NCBI RefSeq assembly: GCF_900106535.1
Contig: NZ_FNOH01000018.1
Span: 107,795-171,794 of the forward strand
From: Myxococcus xanthus
GTDB taxonomy: Bacteria > Myxococcota > Myxococcia > Myxococcales > Myxococcaceae
Direction: 5' to 3'
Length of the DNA: 64,000 nt
Shown here: piece after piece, positions 51,581-60,136 of the stretch
Layout: each line of letters starts with the position of its first letter
Numbering within the stretch: position 1 is the first letter of the stretch
The notes under the pieces: model-generated
Told to the model about the DNA's origin: nothing
Seen by the model: the letters and a program-made list of their open reading frames with translations, nothing else
The model's database searches: none
Made by a program: the position numbers and the translations under genes

Positions 51581-52537
51581 TCACCCCTGGTCGAGCACGC
51601 CCGCGCGATAGTCGTCAAAGGCCTGCTGGATCTCCTCGCGGGTGTTCATGACGAACGGGCCGTACTGGACGATGGGCTCACGCAGGGGCATCGCCGCGGC
51701 GATGAGCAACTCGCTCCGGCGATTCCTCGCGCGCACGCGAAGCCGACTCCCCGGGCCGAGCAATGCCAGCGAGCCCTCGCGCACCGGCTTCGACGTGTCT
51801 TCAGGACCCAGGTCGACCTCGCCCGTGGACACGAAGGCGAAGGCAGTGTGGTCCGACGGTGTGTCGAGTTCGAAAGGACGGTCGTCCTCGAGCGCCAGGG
51901 TCAGCAAGAGCGGCTGCGTGGGGCGCTCACGCACGGGGCCCTGGAGCCCGTTCATGTGGCCCGCGATGACACGCGCGCGGCTCCCCGAGGGAGACAGGCG
52001 CTCCTCCGCGAGTTGCGCTGGCGTGTGGTCCTGGTAGGCCGGCGGGCACATCTTCTCCTTCGCGGGGAGGTTGAGCCAGAGCTGGAAGCCGGACATCAAC
52101 CCCTGCACCTGCTCCGGCATCTCCGAGTGGATGAGGCCACGGCCCGCGGTCATCCACTGCGAGCCACCTCCGGCGATGAGCCCGCTGTTGCCACGGCTGT
52201 CCCGGTGGCGCATTCGCCCATCGAGCATGACCGTGACGGTCTCGAAGCCCCGGTGGGGGTGATTCGGGAAGCCGTTGATGTAGGCGCCGGGGTCATCGGA
52301 GTGGAACCGGTCGAGCATGAGGAACGGGTCGAGGTTCCGCAGCGAGGGCTGCCCGATGACCCGCGTCAAGCGAACGCCGGCTCCGTCCGTCGCGGGGATG
52401 CCCTCAAGCGTCTGCATTACGTTGCGCTGCGACTTCAGGATGACCGCGGGAGCATCCGAGCGCCGACACCCGATGGCCGAGGCGGCCACGAGAAGACCCG
52501 ACTGAAGGAGGAAACGGCGGCGCGAGGTGGCGTTCAT
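51581..52537 (-). CDS. Pirin-family protein exported as a Tat lipoprotein
   Basis: From ATG 52537 the product has 318 residues. The N-terminus carries a twin-arginine motif (SRRRFLLQSG) and a lipobox ending SAIGC, so it should be a Tat-exported lipoprotein. The cupin core is clear: FPNHPHRGFETVTVMLDGR contains the first metal-binding His residues, then GLIHSEMPEQ in the second, with a C-terminal cupin domain holding FVSTGEVDLG. Pirins are usually cytosolic iron proteins, some with quercetinase activity, so export is unusual. The next 264 bases upstream (52538-52801) contain no gene that I can support. Confidence 0.88.
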   Translation of the reverse strand: MNATSRRRFLLQSGLLVAASAIGCRRSDAPAVILKSQRNVMQTLEGIPATDGAGVRLTRVIGQPSLRNLDPFLMLDRFHSDDPGAYINGFPNHPHRGFETVTVMLDGRMRHRDSRGNSGLIAGGGSQWMTAGRGLIHSEMPEQVQGLMSGFQLWLNLPAKEKMCPPAYQDHTPAQLAEERLSPSGSRARVIAGHMNGLQGPVRERPTQPLLLTLALEDDRPFELDTPSDHTAFAFVSTGEVDLGPEDTSKPVREGSLALLGPGSRLRVRARNRRSELLIAAAMPLREPIVQYGPFVMNTREEIQQAFDDYRAGVLDQG

Positions 52538-52801
52538 GAAGACCTTGCCGGAAACCGGGTGTGCGTCCCCCGAGCCTCCTCCGGGAGCCGCCCGGAGTCC
52601 ATGCACGAGCCGGGGATCGAACTCGCGCCGGGCGTTGCGAAACTCCCAGCAGAATCGCGCCCTTACTTCGCAACCACCCGGAATGACTCAGCTTCGACTT
52701 CCCGTCTCGTGCCCTGCTGTCCCACCCTGTACCGGCCGATTCCGCAGCCTCATGCGACATACGTGCAACATGGAAACGGCCCAAATGCCGCCCCCAGTCG
52801 G

Positions 52802-53956
52802 TCACGCCGTCGTCACATCATCCGACTTGCGCTTGCCGCGACCGCGAGGCGGCGTGAGCCCCATCGCATCCAGCGCCTCTTCTGCCTGAGCTGCACGTGC
52901 CCTGAGTTCCGCAGCGGCATCAGTCTTCGTGAAGGTGCCCCCAATCCAGGCAGCCAGGTCTGCGGCCAGCTCACCGGCAGACTGGTAGCGCTCGCGGGGG
53001 GAGACCCGAAGAAGCCGGTTCAGCGTTACGCGAAGCCCCTGGGGAAGCCCCTCCGTCATCGCGTCCACGTCAGCATCCGCCAGCGTCGCGGCACGCCAAA
53101 TCGCGTCCTCTACCATGGATGACGCCCCGGCCAGCGTGGCCCGCTTGATTGCCTGAACGACTCGCCGACGCCGCTTCACGGACAACGAGCCCATGACCTC
53201 GGGCGTGATGGCATCCGGGCAGAAGAGCAGATTCTTCCCCGTCGCCATTTCGAGCAGCACCACCCCCAACATGAAGAGGTCCGAGCGCGCGTCAACGGGC
53301 CCGCCAAGCAGCATCTCAGGCGACGAATAGAAGTAGTCCCCTCGCGGGCTGCGAACCGAGGAAGCCACGCGCCCCGGCAAGTTGGACAGCGCGAGACCGA
53401 AGTCGCCGAGCCGAACCGTCCCGTCCCAGTCGATAAAGATGTGCGCGACATCGATAGCTCGGTGAACGATGTTCAAGGGGCGCCCGCTGGCATCCTTCGC
53501 CGTGTGCGCGTGCTCTAGAGCTGCCGCCACCTGCGAGCCTACGAACATCACGAAGAGGGGCGAGAACCATCGACGGCACTCGACAACAAGCGTCAGCAGT
53601 TCGTTCAGCGAATTCCCGGATGGATGCTCGGCGCTGACGTACCAGTAGCCCTCAACCTTATGGAGCCCATGGACCTTGAGGATCGCGGGATGAGAAAGAG
53701 AGGCGGCAAGACGAACCTGCTCATCCAGCTTTGCTCGCGCCCGCCGAACCCGCCCCCCTTCCTTCTCCGATGGCGCAGGAACCGCCTTGAGCAGCACCTT
53801 TCCACGAGGCTCCCCCGACGCGGTTCGCAGCCGAGCCACGAAGAGGGACATCCCATGGTTCGTCGGCCCCAAGTCCTCGCGGAACTCGTAGCCGACGCCA
53901 TCCGCCGAGAAGAGAATCGCCCCTGGCGGGATCTTGAACTCGATTGCTTTCGACAT
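52802..53956 (-). CDS. Protein kinase-like protein, probable pseudokinase
   Basis: From ATG 53956 (GAGGGG upstream) the product has 384 residues with a eukaryotic-type kinase fold. The beta-3 Lys is in GKVLLKAVP, DFG is intact (RLGDFGLAL) and an SPEMLLGGPVDARSDLFMLG block follows. The catalytic loop reads HRAIDVAHIFID instead of HRDLKPENILI: the catalytic Asp is Ala and the Asn is His. It is therefore expected to bind nucleotide poorly or without phosphotransfer, and may act as a scaffold or allosteric partner. The last 40 residues are basic (RGRGKRKS). It has no membrane segment. The active kinase encoded 152 bases upstream on the same strand is the natural partner (inference). Confidence 0.85.
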   Translation of the reverse strand: MSKAIEFKIPPGAILFSADGVGYEFREDLGPTNHGMSLFVARLRTASGEPRGKVLLKAVPAPSEKEGGRVRRARAKLDEQVRLAASLSHPAILKVHGLHKVEGYWYVSAEHPSGNSLNELLTLVVECRRWFSPLFVMFVGSQVAAALEHAHTAKDASGRPLNIVHRAIDVAHIFIDWDGTVRLGDFGLALSNLPGRVASSVRSPRGDYFYSSPEMLLGGPVDARSDLFMLGVVLLEMATGKNLLFCPDAITPEVMGSLSVKRRRRVVQAIKRATLAGASSMVEDAIWRAATLADADVDAMTEGLPQGLRVTLNRLLRVSPRERYQSAGELAADLAAWIGGTFTKTDAAAELRARAAQAEEALDAMGLTPPRGRGKRKSDDVTTA

Positions 53957-54108
53957 GCCGTTTCCCCTCGTGCGCAGACTCGCGACCAACGCGGCGAAAG
54001 AAGCTACCTGCCGCATCCAGCCGAGGGAACGCCTTCACAGGTCATGAGGACAAAACGGCTTGGTCGGCCCAATTTCGGCCTCCTACCTGCTACGTCCTTT
54101 CGGGGCTC

Positions 54109-55899
54109 TCATGGCCAGCGGTCCACGACGTAACCGCCTCCGGTGTTGAACGCCTTCACTCGGCCGTCTTCGTAGCCATCGGCAGGCTTCTCGACCACGA
54201 AGCAGACGGGGCGTTCGTCCTGTCCCGGCAGCTTCACACGGTCGTAGCGGATGACTAGCGCAGGCCCCTCCGAGCGCCCCATGCGGTCAGAGAGGAAATA
54301 CGCCTTCCCGTAGAAGATTGTCCCGGGCGGCGCGACTGCTCGTTGCCGTCGTTCAACTCCCTTGGGAACAACCCCCACCACGTCAGCCCCTGCGGTGAAC
54401 CAAACTTGTTCGAATGGGCCCTGGCGACTATCGAGAGTGAGGCGGAATGGCTCGTTAATCTCCCAGCGAAGGTCTTCCCGCATCGTCTCTTCCGCACCAG
54501 ACGGGCAGGTGAACGACTCGGGCCGAATCTGAGCCCCGGGGCAGCCTGCCGCGAGCGCCGCGACGAGCGTCATCGTCGCGCAGTCGGCAACAGCGGTGGC
54601 CTTCGTCCTCCCGCCCGACGGGCGTCCTTGGGTCGGGGCCTTGGGTGACGGAGTCGTCTTCACGGTTGAACCTTCCTTCGGAGCGGCAGTCTCAGGGCCC
54701 GTCAGCAGCACAGGCGGAGGGCTAGGTGGTGACATAGCAGGGGCGGCCGATACGAGCGGCGCGGAATGTGGGGAACTGGGAGGAGGTGGCGCACTGGCAA
54801 CCTGCGGCTCTCGTGGCTGCGGCGGTTCCCCCCGGCTGAGCCAGAAGCTCCCGGCCATGACAAGCGCGATGAGGGCAGCGAGGCCCCCCACGAGCCCGCG
54901 CCATCCCCGGACGGTATGCGTAGGCCCCCCAGGAAGGCTTGAGTTCGCAACTGCGGGCGTCTGCTGTTCCGATGTTCCCCCCTGCCTCTGCTCAGATGGT
55001 GGATGCACCGGGGACAGGTACTCCGCGCTCGAATAGGCCAGGAGTTCGCCCAGTTCGCGACGTAGCGCCTCGGTATCGACGGGGCGCTTTGCAGGCTCCC
55101 GCGACAGGATGCTCGCCACGAGGTCATTTAACGCTTCCGGCACGCGTCCGTTCAACGCACGCGCGGGTGGGGGCAATATGACCGTACTGTTGAGCGAAAA
55201 GCGCGCTTGAATCTCGGTCGGGCGGGGGTCTGTCAGCAGCTCATAGAGCATCGCTCCGACCGCGAAGATCTCGTCCGCGACACGAAATGCGTACTTCGCG
55301 CGGTGCTCTGCCTTGTGCTCCCGGAGCCATTTGAATTGCTCAGGCGCGCGAAAACGGTCCGTGCCCGGGGGCAAGCCAGCATCCGTAAGCTCTTCGGCCA
55401 ATGAGTAGTTCGCACAGCTAAAGTCGATGATGATTGGCTCTCCATCGCTCTTTCGAATCAGAACGTTGGATAGCTTCAAATCCCGATGCAGGACGCCGCG
55501 ACTGTGCATGTATGACAGTGCAGAGCAGAGCTTGTCGAAAACCTGCAAGACCTCCCGCACCGTTGGGTGTTTCCGCTCCGCCCACTCCGCTAGCGTCCAA
55601 CCATCAATGTACTCAAGCGCGAGATAGACATTCCCATGCTCGGAGTACCCATACCCGCGATGCTTGACGATGTTCGGATGGCCCAGGAGTAAAAGTGCCG
55701 AAAGCTCCCGGAGCGTCCTTGCATGAGTTTGCTTGTCGTCCCCGCTTGAATCCCGGTGACGAGCCAGCTTGAGCGCGCTCCTGCGGCCGTTCTTCTCAAC
55801 GAGGAAAACGACGGCAAAACCACCATTCCCAATCTCTTTAATGACGCGCCAGCCATCAACGAACATCCCGGCACGCGGAAATAGCGAAATCACCTTCAT
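54109..55899 (-). CDS. Transmembrane serine/threonine protein kinase
   Basis: The 596-residue receptor-type kinase has a cytoplasmic kinase domain (about 15-290) with glycine loop EIGNGGFAVVFLV, Lys in SALKLARH, catalytic loop HRDLKLSNVLI, DFS in place of DFG (IIIDFSCANYS, Mg-binding Asp kept) and RAPEQF. Catalysis is plausible. One membrane helix lies near 335-357 (GLVGGLAALIALVMAGSFWL). Outside it is a Pro-rich stalk and a C-terminal domain (about 445-596) with two or more Cys residues. The ATG overlaps the stop of the preceding DUF2381 gene, so the two are translationally coupled and probably act as a sensor pair. Codon use is less GC-biased than in the T6SS region. Confidence 0.9.
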   Translation of the reverse strand: MKVISLFPRAGMFVDGWRVIKEIGNGGFAVVFLVEKNGRRSALKLARHRDSSGDDKQTHARTLRELSALLLLGHPNIVKHRGYGYSEHGNVYLALEYIDGWTLAEWAERKHPTVREVLQVFDKLCSALSYMHSRGVLHRDLKLSNVLIRKSDGEPIIIDFSCANYSLAEELTDAGLPPGTDRFRAPEQFKWLREHKAEHRAKYAFRVADEIFAVGAMLYELLTDPRPTEIQARFSLNSTVILPPPARALNGRVPEALNDLVASILSREPAKRPVDTEALRRELGELLAYSSAEYLSPVHPPSEQRQGGTSEQQTPAVANSSLPGGPTHTVRGWRGLVGGLAALIALVMAGSFWLSRGEPPQPREPQVASAPPPPSSPHSAPLVSAAPAMSPPSPPPVLLTGPETAAPKEGSTVKTTPSPKAPTQGRPSGGRTKATAVADCATMTLVAALAAGCPGAQIRPESFTCPSGAEETMREDLRWEINEPFRLTLDSRQGPFEQVWFTAGADVVGVVPKGVERRQRAVAPPGTIFYGKAYFLSDRMGRSEGPALVIRYDRVKLPGQDERPVCFVVEKPADGYEDGRVKAFNTGGGYVVDRWP

Positions 55900-56759
55900 G
55901 GGGTTGCCCCAGAGGCCGTCTTCAGAAAGCGCACATTGGGAATCTTGAGCGTGCGCCCATCCCCAACCAACTCCAAAGTAAAAACCGGGCTAGCAGGCAA
56001 TTGCGGCAGGTCAGCCACCACCAACACCTGTCGTTCCTCTCCTGGCTGGATCGCTGTCGTATCTACCATCACAATCCGGGCGCGGAGCGGCAACCCAACT
56101 CGGCCCGTCAACATCGCCACCCTTGGAAGCCATGGCAACTGCCCAGCAAAGTTAATCACTCTCGCATCTATCAGCGCCCATCCCTTCCCCCGATAGGCTA
56201 TCGCTGACTGCACGAAAAAGCCTCGCCCTGCGTCGTTATAATCCTTGACGGGCGTAGCCGAGACACCTTCCTTATCGACAAGTCCCAGCAACACGAAGTC
56301 TTCGGGCTGGGGTGCTCGCGGTTCATCAACGGGGCATGCGGCACCCGCCAACTGCGGGCGCTGAACGTTGATTTGAATGTCCACTTCGGCCGGGTCTGTG
56401 ACCAGCGAGAAAGCAGCACGCGCGGGCGCCCGACCATCCGCGAAGAAGACTCCAACTTCGTAGCGCTCGCCTTCGGAAAAGTCGACCACCGGCTGAACGA
56501 TGACCGACCGCTCCCCGGCGTCTAGAACGCGAATCCGCGACTCGTCGAAGGTAAGGGTCTTACGGTTGATGGGAGCCGGGAACAGGAAGAGCGTCGGCGT
56601 GCCGTGCGCAACCCGGACGACAGGAAGTGAATCGGCAGGGCCGTTTGCAACGGACACCGCTCGGTCCCGCTTCGCGCGTTCCGCTTGTGCCGCCATGGCT
56701 GGCGTCGCAGCTCCCCACGCGAGAACGAGCGCAAGGGCCAATCTGACCGGTTGGCTCAA
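55896..56759 (-). CDS. DUF2381 (TIGR02268) secreted protein paired with the kinase
   Basis: The 287-residue protein has a cleavable signal peptide (cleavage near AMAAQA, residue 24) and a beta-rich mature domain. It fits the DUF2381 paralogous family that I know from Myxococcus genomes: THE 'TLFLFPAPINRKTLTFDESR' start, EGERYEVGVFFADGRAPARA, the FVLLGLVDKEGV block and VDTTAIQPGEERQVLVVAD. Members are typically encoded next to receptor kinases. A periplasmic ligand-binding or ligand-presenting role for the kinase is inferred from coupling (ATGA overlap), not shown. The 180 bases upstream hold no gene. Confidence 0.85.
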   Translation of the reverse strand: MSQPVRLALALVLAWGAATPAMAAQAERAKRDRAVSVANGPADSLPVVRVAHGTPTLFLFPAPINRKTLTFDESRIRVLDAGERSVIVQPVVDFSEGERYEVGVFFADGRAPARAAFSLVTDPAEVDIQINVQRPQLAGAACPVDEPRAPQPEDFVLLGLVDKEGVSATPVKDYNDAGRGFFVQSAIAYRGKGWALIDARVINFAGQLPWLPRVAMLTGRVGLPLRARIVMVDTTAIQPGEERQVLVVADLPQLPASPVFTLELVGDGRTLKIPNVRFLKTASGATP

Positions 56760-56941
56760 AGGCGCATGACCTCCCAGTGCCAGAAGCTACCACCAGGAAG
56801 CCGCGCGCAGTGGGACCATCTAGCGAAGCCTCTACCTGCCACGGGCAGCAGTCCTCTTCCAATGGCCCCCCTTAAGAGCAGCTCGCCCCAGCGTCGTTCA
56901 AGGTAGCGCCGGGGCGAGTCCAAAGGCTGCGATGGGGTCGT

Positions 56942-57514
56942 TCAGACCTCTTCGAACTTGCCCCCGACAATGCCGTTCGCTTCGAGAGCAGCCTTGATCT
57001 CTTCGTCGACGATGATGGGGATGTGATAGCCCCAGAGCCGGAAGACGCGGGCGTCGCGGACCTTCGCCTTATCGATCCGCAGCCCCGAAACGGAACGGTA
57101 TTCGCCAAGTCGTTCCGGCTCTCCGTCCTCTTCCGTGAAGAGCTGAACCTCTTCACATGCCGCGTCGTCGATACAGCGAACGGTGCGAGCTACGTTCAGC
57201 AGGTATTACGGCTCGCGTTGCCCCTCAACCACGACGGGGAATAGCTGAACGTCATCGGGCGCCATCTCACGGAACACGTAGGCCACACGCGCGCCAACAA
57301 TCGGCGTTCCTCCAACGGTCGTCTTGTCGAAGTCGAGCGGCCTTCCCGGTCGGGACAATGGGACTCGCAGCAACTCAGGGGGGGCCACTGGCCTTCCTTC
57401 GACGAACGCCCAGATATTTGGAACCGTCTGCCCCGCTGGACTGGTGGGTTCGGAGAGATACCAACGCCCCGGCACACACACATCGAAGTCGAGGCCGAAG
57501 AATCGTCGTTCCAT
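56942..57514 (-). pseudogene. Imm11-like immunity gene interrupted by a nonsense codon
   Basis: This 191-codon frame is a clear paralogue of the next gene upstream (57575-58144) from end to end, but it contains an in-frame TAA at 57208-57206, after the residues VVVEGQREP. Past the stop the frame continues with intact homology: YLLNVAR, YRSVSGLRIDKAKV, DARVFRLWGYHIPIIVDEEI and ALEANGIVGGKFEEV. No indel is needed to restore alignment. Either it is a recent single-base loss of an extra immunity copy, or a truncated 102-residue protein is made, or there is a sequencing error. Imm11 (DUF1629) is a myxobacterial immunity family; assignment is from memory of its C-terminal pattern. Confidence 0.75.
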
Positions 57515-57574
57515 GAGTCATACTCCCAGGTCTTTCATAGCCGGGGGCGAATTCAGGGACTGCGTTGAGGTGAT

Positions 57575-58144
57575 TCAGACCTCGTCGAACTTGCCGCCAA
57601 AGATACCGTTCGCTTCGAGGGCATCTTTGATCTCCTCGTCGACGATGATGGGCAGGCTCCACCCCCAGGTGCGAAACACTCGCGCATCCCCAACTTTTGA
57701 CTTATCAATCCTCAAACCGATCACAGACCGGTATTCGCCAACGCGGTCCTCAAACTCCTCCGCAGTACGGACCTGAACCTCTTCGGACGCCGCCTCGTCA
57801 ATGCAGCAAATCTGACGTGCGACATTAAGCAGAAAATAGGGCCTCGAATCGCCCTCCACATCCACGGGGAAGAGCTGAATATCTCCAGGCGCCAAGCGCC
57901 TAAACACAGATGCCGCACGTTCACTTAGAATGGGGGTCGCACCCGCCCCTGCGAACTCGATATCAAGCGACTCTCCAGGCCGAGAGATCGGAACCCGAAG
58001 TCTCCTGCCTACCTCGACAGGCTTCCCCTGCCTGAACCGCCAGAAATCCTCTATCTCACGACCGTCCGGCTCGGTTGGGTCCGCCAGATACCAACGTCCC
58101 TTTACATAGACATCCATCTTGAGATTAAAAAAGCGCCGTTTCAT
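57575..58144 (-). CDS. Imm11-like immunity protein to the AHH toxin
   Basis: The 189-residue soluble protein has the pattern of the Imm11/DUF1629 family: an FFNLKMDVYVKGRWYLADP start, a middle LRVPISRPGESLDIEF block, and C-terminal YRSVIGLRIDKSKVGDARVF followed by PIIVDEEIKDALEANGIFGG. It begins three bases after the stop of the AHH toxin gene, the standard toxin-immunity order, so it most likely binds and neutralises that toxin in the cytoplasm. The codon use is more AT-rich than in the core genes around it, in line with horizontal spread of such modules. Confidence 0.82.
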   Translation of the reverse strand: MKRRFFNLKMDVYVKGRWYLADPTEPDGREIEDFWRFRQGKPVEVGRRLRVPISRPGESLDIEFAGAGATPILSERAASVFRRLAPGDIQLFPVDVEGDSRPYFLLNVARQICCIDEAASEEVQVRTAEEFEDRVGEYRSVIGLRIDKSKVGDARVFRTWGWSLPIIVDEEIKDALEANGIFGGKFDEV

Positions 58145-58147
58145 TCT

Positions 58148-59470
58148 CTATTCTCCTGAACCTTTCCTCAAGAGACCGCGCAACTTCGACCCGTCTCTTA
58201 CAAGCTCTCGTGCGATAGCCGCAAGCTCTCTTTCCAAGGCCCTCCGGCACATCGCCACTCCTCGGCACCCCTGCACGACCTCCAGGAGACGTCCATGCAC
58301 GATCTCATGGTACTCACGAGGGTGGGAGCCTTGATGTCCCTTGATACGAATTAGGTTCGCTGGATCGTTCAGACTCATGCCCGCCTTGTCGAAAATCTCC
58401 CTGAAGCGTGGCGTCCACGGACCACCTGTCCTGTCAGATTTGTCATTTTTGTTAGTGCAGATATGGTGAATCTCGCCCTCGGGATCACCCTGAATCCCCC
58501 TAACAGCGCCCACCGCAACCCCAGTGCCCTCACCTGCGCCCATCGCGACTGCGGCGACTGCTGTCGGTGCGAGCGTCACGTTCAGCACCCCAGCCGATGA
58601 AAGAGAGATTGCCTGAACCTCTCCGGCCAGTGCGCCCGATAGCTGGAATCCGCCCTCCAGTTGGGCTCGGGAAGCCGCCTGAGCGAAGCCCGGCATCTTC
58701 GGTCCCTGTGACGCCATCGCACTCTTCCCCCCCAGCGCGGACAGCGCGACGATCACCAGGACGCGGGCCCCGTTGTCCCCCAGCACCTTCCCAAAGCGAT
58801 GCCCGGCCCTCTCCAAGTCCGCAAAACCCGCTGCGTCCCGGGACTCGTCGAGCAAGCGCAGAAACCCCTGCCCGAGATTCCACACCGGCCCCGTCCCAAG
58901 GTAGGCAATCAGCGATGCCGTCAGGGCAATCGCGATGACCTTCGTAATCGGCTCAGGCGCGACCAACATCACGAGCGCCACCCCAATCATGCTTGTCACC
59001 ATCGCTCGCAGGGCGGCGGGGTTCACCATGTCGCGAATCGCGTCCTCGACGCCGGACCACACCGTATCGAGCGCGAAGTAGAGCGCGAGCATCCGCCGCT
59101 CTGAGGGCCCCAGCGAAAACCCACCGGAAAGCATGCTCAGACAGCTATGGGGCTCGTCCTGCCGCTGGCAAATGCGCTCGTATGCCGAAGGGACCGACCT
59201 GCCTTGCGCGCCGTCAACGAGCCCCTCAGATGATGCGAGCAACGAGCGGCGACCGTCCTCTTCAACCTCCCTGAAGGCGACGTCGAGCCTCAAGTCGAGC
59301 ACGAGCTGCGCGACAGCACGCTTGAACTCGTCTTTGCCTATCTCGACAGGGTCGGACTCAACTGGAGTGAAGGCGATTGGCTCTCCGAGCCCAGTGTTCA
59401 GATGCACGACACGAGTCGACGCGCACCCGCTCGCAAGCAGCAATAGTGCAGCAATTCCTAAAGCTCTCAT
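58148..59470 (-). CDS. Lipoprotein polymorphic toxin with C-terminal AHH-type nuclease domain
   Basis: The 440-residue protein has a lipoprotein signal (lipobox LLASGC, Cys16). An N-terminal region (20-145) is followed by a hydrophobic segment with two likely membrane helices (about 150-195) and a Gly/Ala-rich stretch (about 240-325). The C-terminal nuclease domain (about 330-410) contains EIHHICTNKN, GPWTPRFREIFDKAGMSL, NLIRIKGHQGSHPREYHEIV. This matches the AHH family of His-Me-finger toxins, with Ile in place of the Ala of the AHH motif. The architecture, lipoprotein carrier plus toxin tip plus adjacent immunity gene, resembles the SitA toxins that Myxococcus passes between siblings by outer membrane exchange. 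That delivery route is inference. Confidence 0.85.
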   Translation of the reverse strand: MRALGIAALLLLASGCASTRVVHLNTGLGEPIAFTPVESDPVEIGKDEFKRAVAQLVLDLRLDVAFREVEEDGRRSLLASSEGLVDGAQGRSVPSAYERICQRQDEPHSCLSMLSGGFSLGPSERRMLALYFALDTVWSGVEDAIRDMVNPAALRAMVTSMIGVALVMLVAPEPITKVIAIALTASLIAYLGTGPVWNLGQGFLRLLDESRDAAGFADLERAGHRFGKVLGDNGARVLVIVALSALGGKSAMASQGPKMPGFAQAASRAQLEGGFQLSGALAGEVQAISLSSAGVLNVTLAPTAVAAVAMGAGEGTGVAVGAVRGIQGDPEGEIHHICTNKNDKSDRTGGPWTPRFREIFDKAGMSLNDPANLIRIKGHQGSHPREYHEIVHGRLLEVVQGCRGVAMCRRALERELAAIARELVRDGSKLRGLLRKGSGE

Positions 59471-59539
59471 GTAGCCCCCGGGTCAGCCGCCAGCACATCG
59501 GCAAGCGAGAGGCCACATACCAGCCAAGTCTGACAATCT

Positions 59540-59734
59540 CTATGGTCCTACGAGACCATGGAAACCTTGAAGGTCTACTGCATCACCGGCATCTACGCCG
59601 TCCAGGACTGGGCAGCATGATAGCCCGGCGAGCAGCGCGCCGATGAGCACCGCCGAAGAGCGCAACCGGCGACTGCCAGGCCGTCCCCTCCCTACGGGCC
59701 CCGGGCACTTCGGCGGACCCACTTTACCATTCAC
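59540..59734 (-). CDS. Possible small lipoprotein, spanin-like
   Basis: A 64-codon frame from GTG 59734 contains a basic stretch (RRLRSS), a hydrophobic core and a possible lipobox (LLAGLSC) followed by a short soluble tail. It lies at the downstream end of the lysis cassette, where phages often encode a small outer-membrane spanin lipoprotein. No good ribosome site is visible, and the match could be chance in GC-rich DNA. The remainder of the 366-base gap between toxin and lysis genes (59471-59836) shows no other feature. Confidence 0.25.
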   Translation of the reverse strand: MNGKVGPPKCPGPVGRGRPGSRRLRSSAVLIGALLAGLSCCPVLDGVDAGDAVDLQGFHGLVGP

Positions 59735-59836
59735 TGTCGCTTCTGTATGAAGGCGGCCAAGCGGCTGCGGTGAGTACGTAGTTCACGGCGTCGCAAGGTC
59801 CCAGACCGACCGCGCCGATTCCACAGCCGCCCGCTA

Positions 59837-60136
59837 TCAGTTCGCGAGCCTCGCAACGGCGAACCCGGCCCCAAGCCCGGCAAGCAGGGCCACGACGGCG
59901 ACCGAAAAGGACACGTCCCCCACCTGCTGGCGTAACGATTCGTTCTCGGCGCGCAGCCGCTCAATCTCCGACGCGGTTCGAATGCAGCGGCGCTCCGACA
60001 GCCAGCAGCCGCCCTCAACCTCTACGGCTACCGCGCCTCCATCGGGGAAGAGCTGAGCGCGCTCGACGCTGACAACCTCCGAGCCCGACGCGGGAAGCGC
60101 GAGCAGCACAACCAGCACGAGCGCGCCGAGCATCAC
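59837..60136 (-). CDS. Small membrane protein with coiled coil, lysis-cassette member
   Basis: The 99-residue product has an N-terminal signal or membrane segment (LGALVLVVLLALPASGSE), a short domain with two Cys residues (GGCWLSERRC), a coiled coil (ASEIERLRAENESLRQQVG) and a C-terminal hydrophobic helix (VAVVALLAGLGAGFAVARL). Its ATG overlaps the stop of the preceding gene. Size, coiled coil and place next to an endolysin suggest an inner-membrane spanin or holin accessory, but there is no sequence motif to prove it. Confidence 0.65.
   Translation of the reverse strand: MMLGALVLVVLLALPASGSEVVSVERAQLFPDGGAVAVEVEGGCWLSERRCIRTASEIERLRAENESLRQQVGDVSFSVAVVALLAGLGAGFAVARLAN

Noticed and set aside
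52600..52660. tRNA-like text (GGGATCGAACTCG) upstream of the pirin gene
   Set aside because: The arms do not pair as a T-stem and no acceptor or anticodon arm could be found; chance resemblance.
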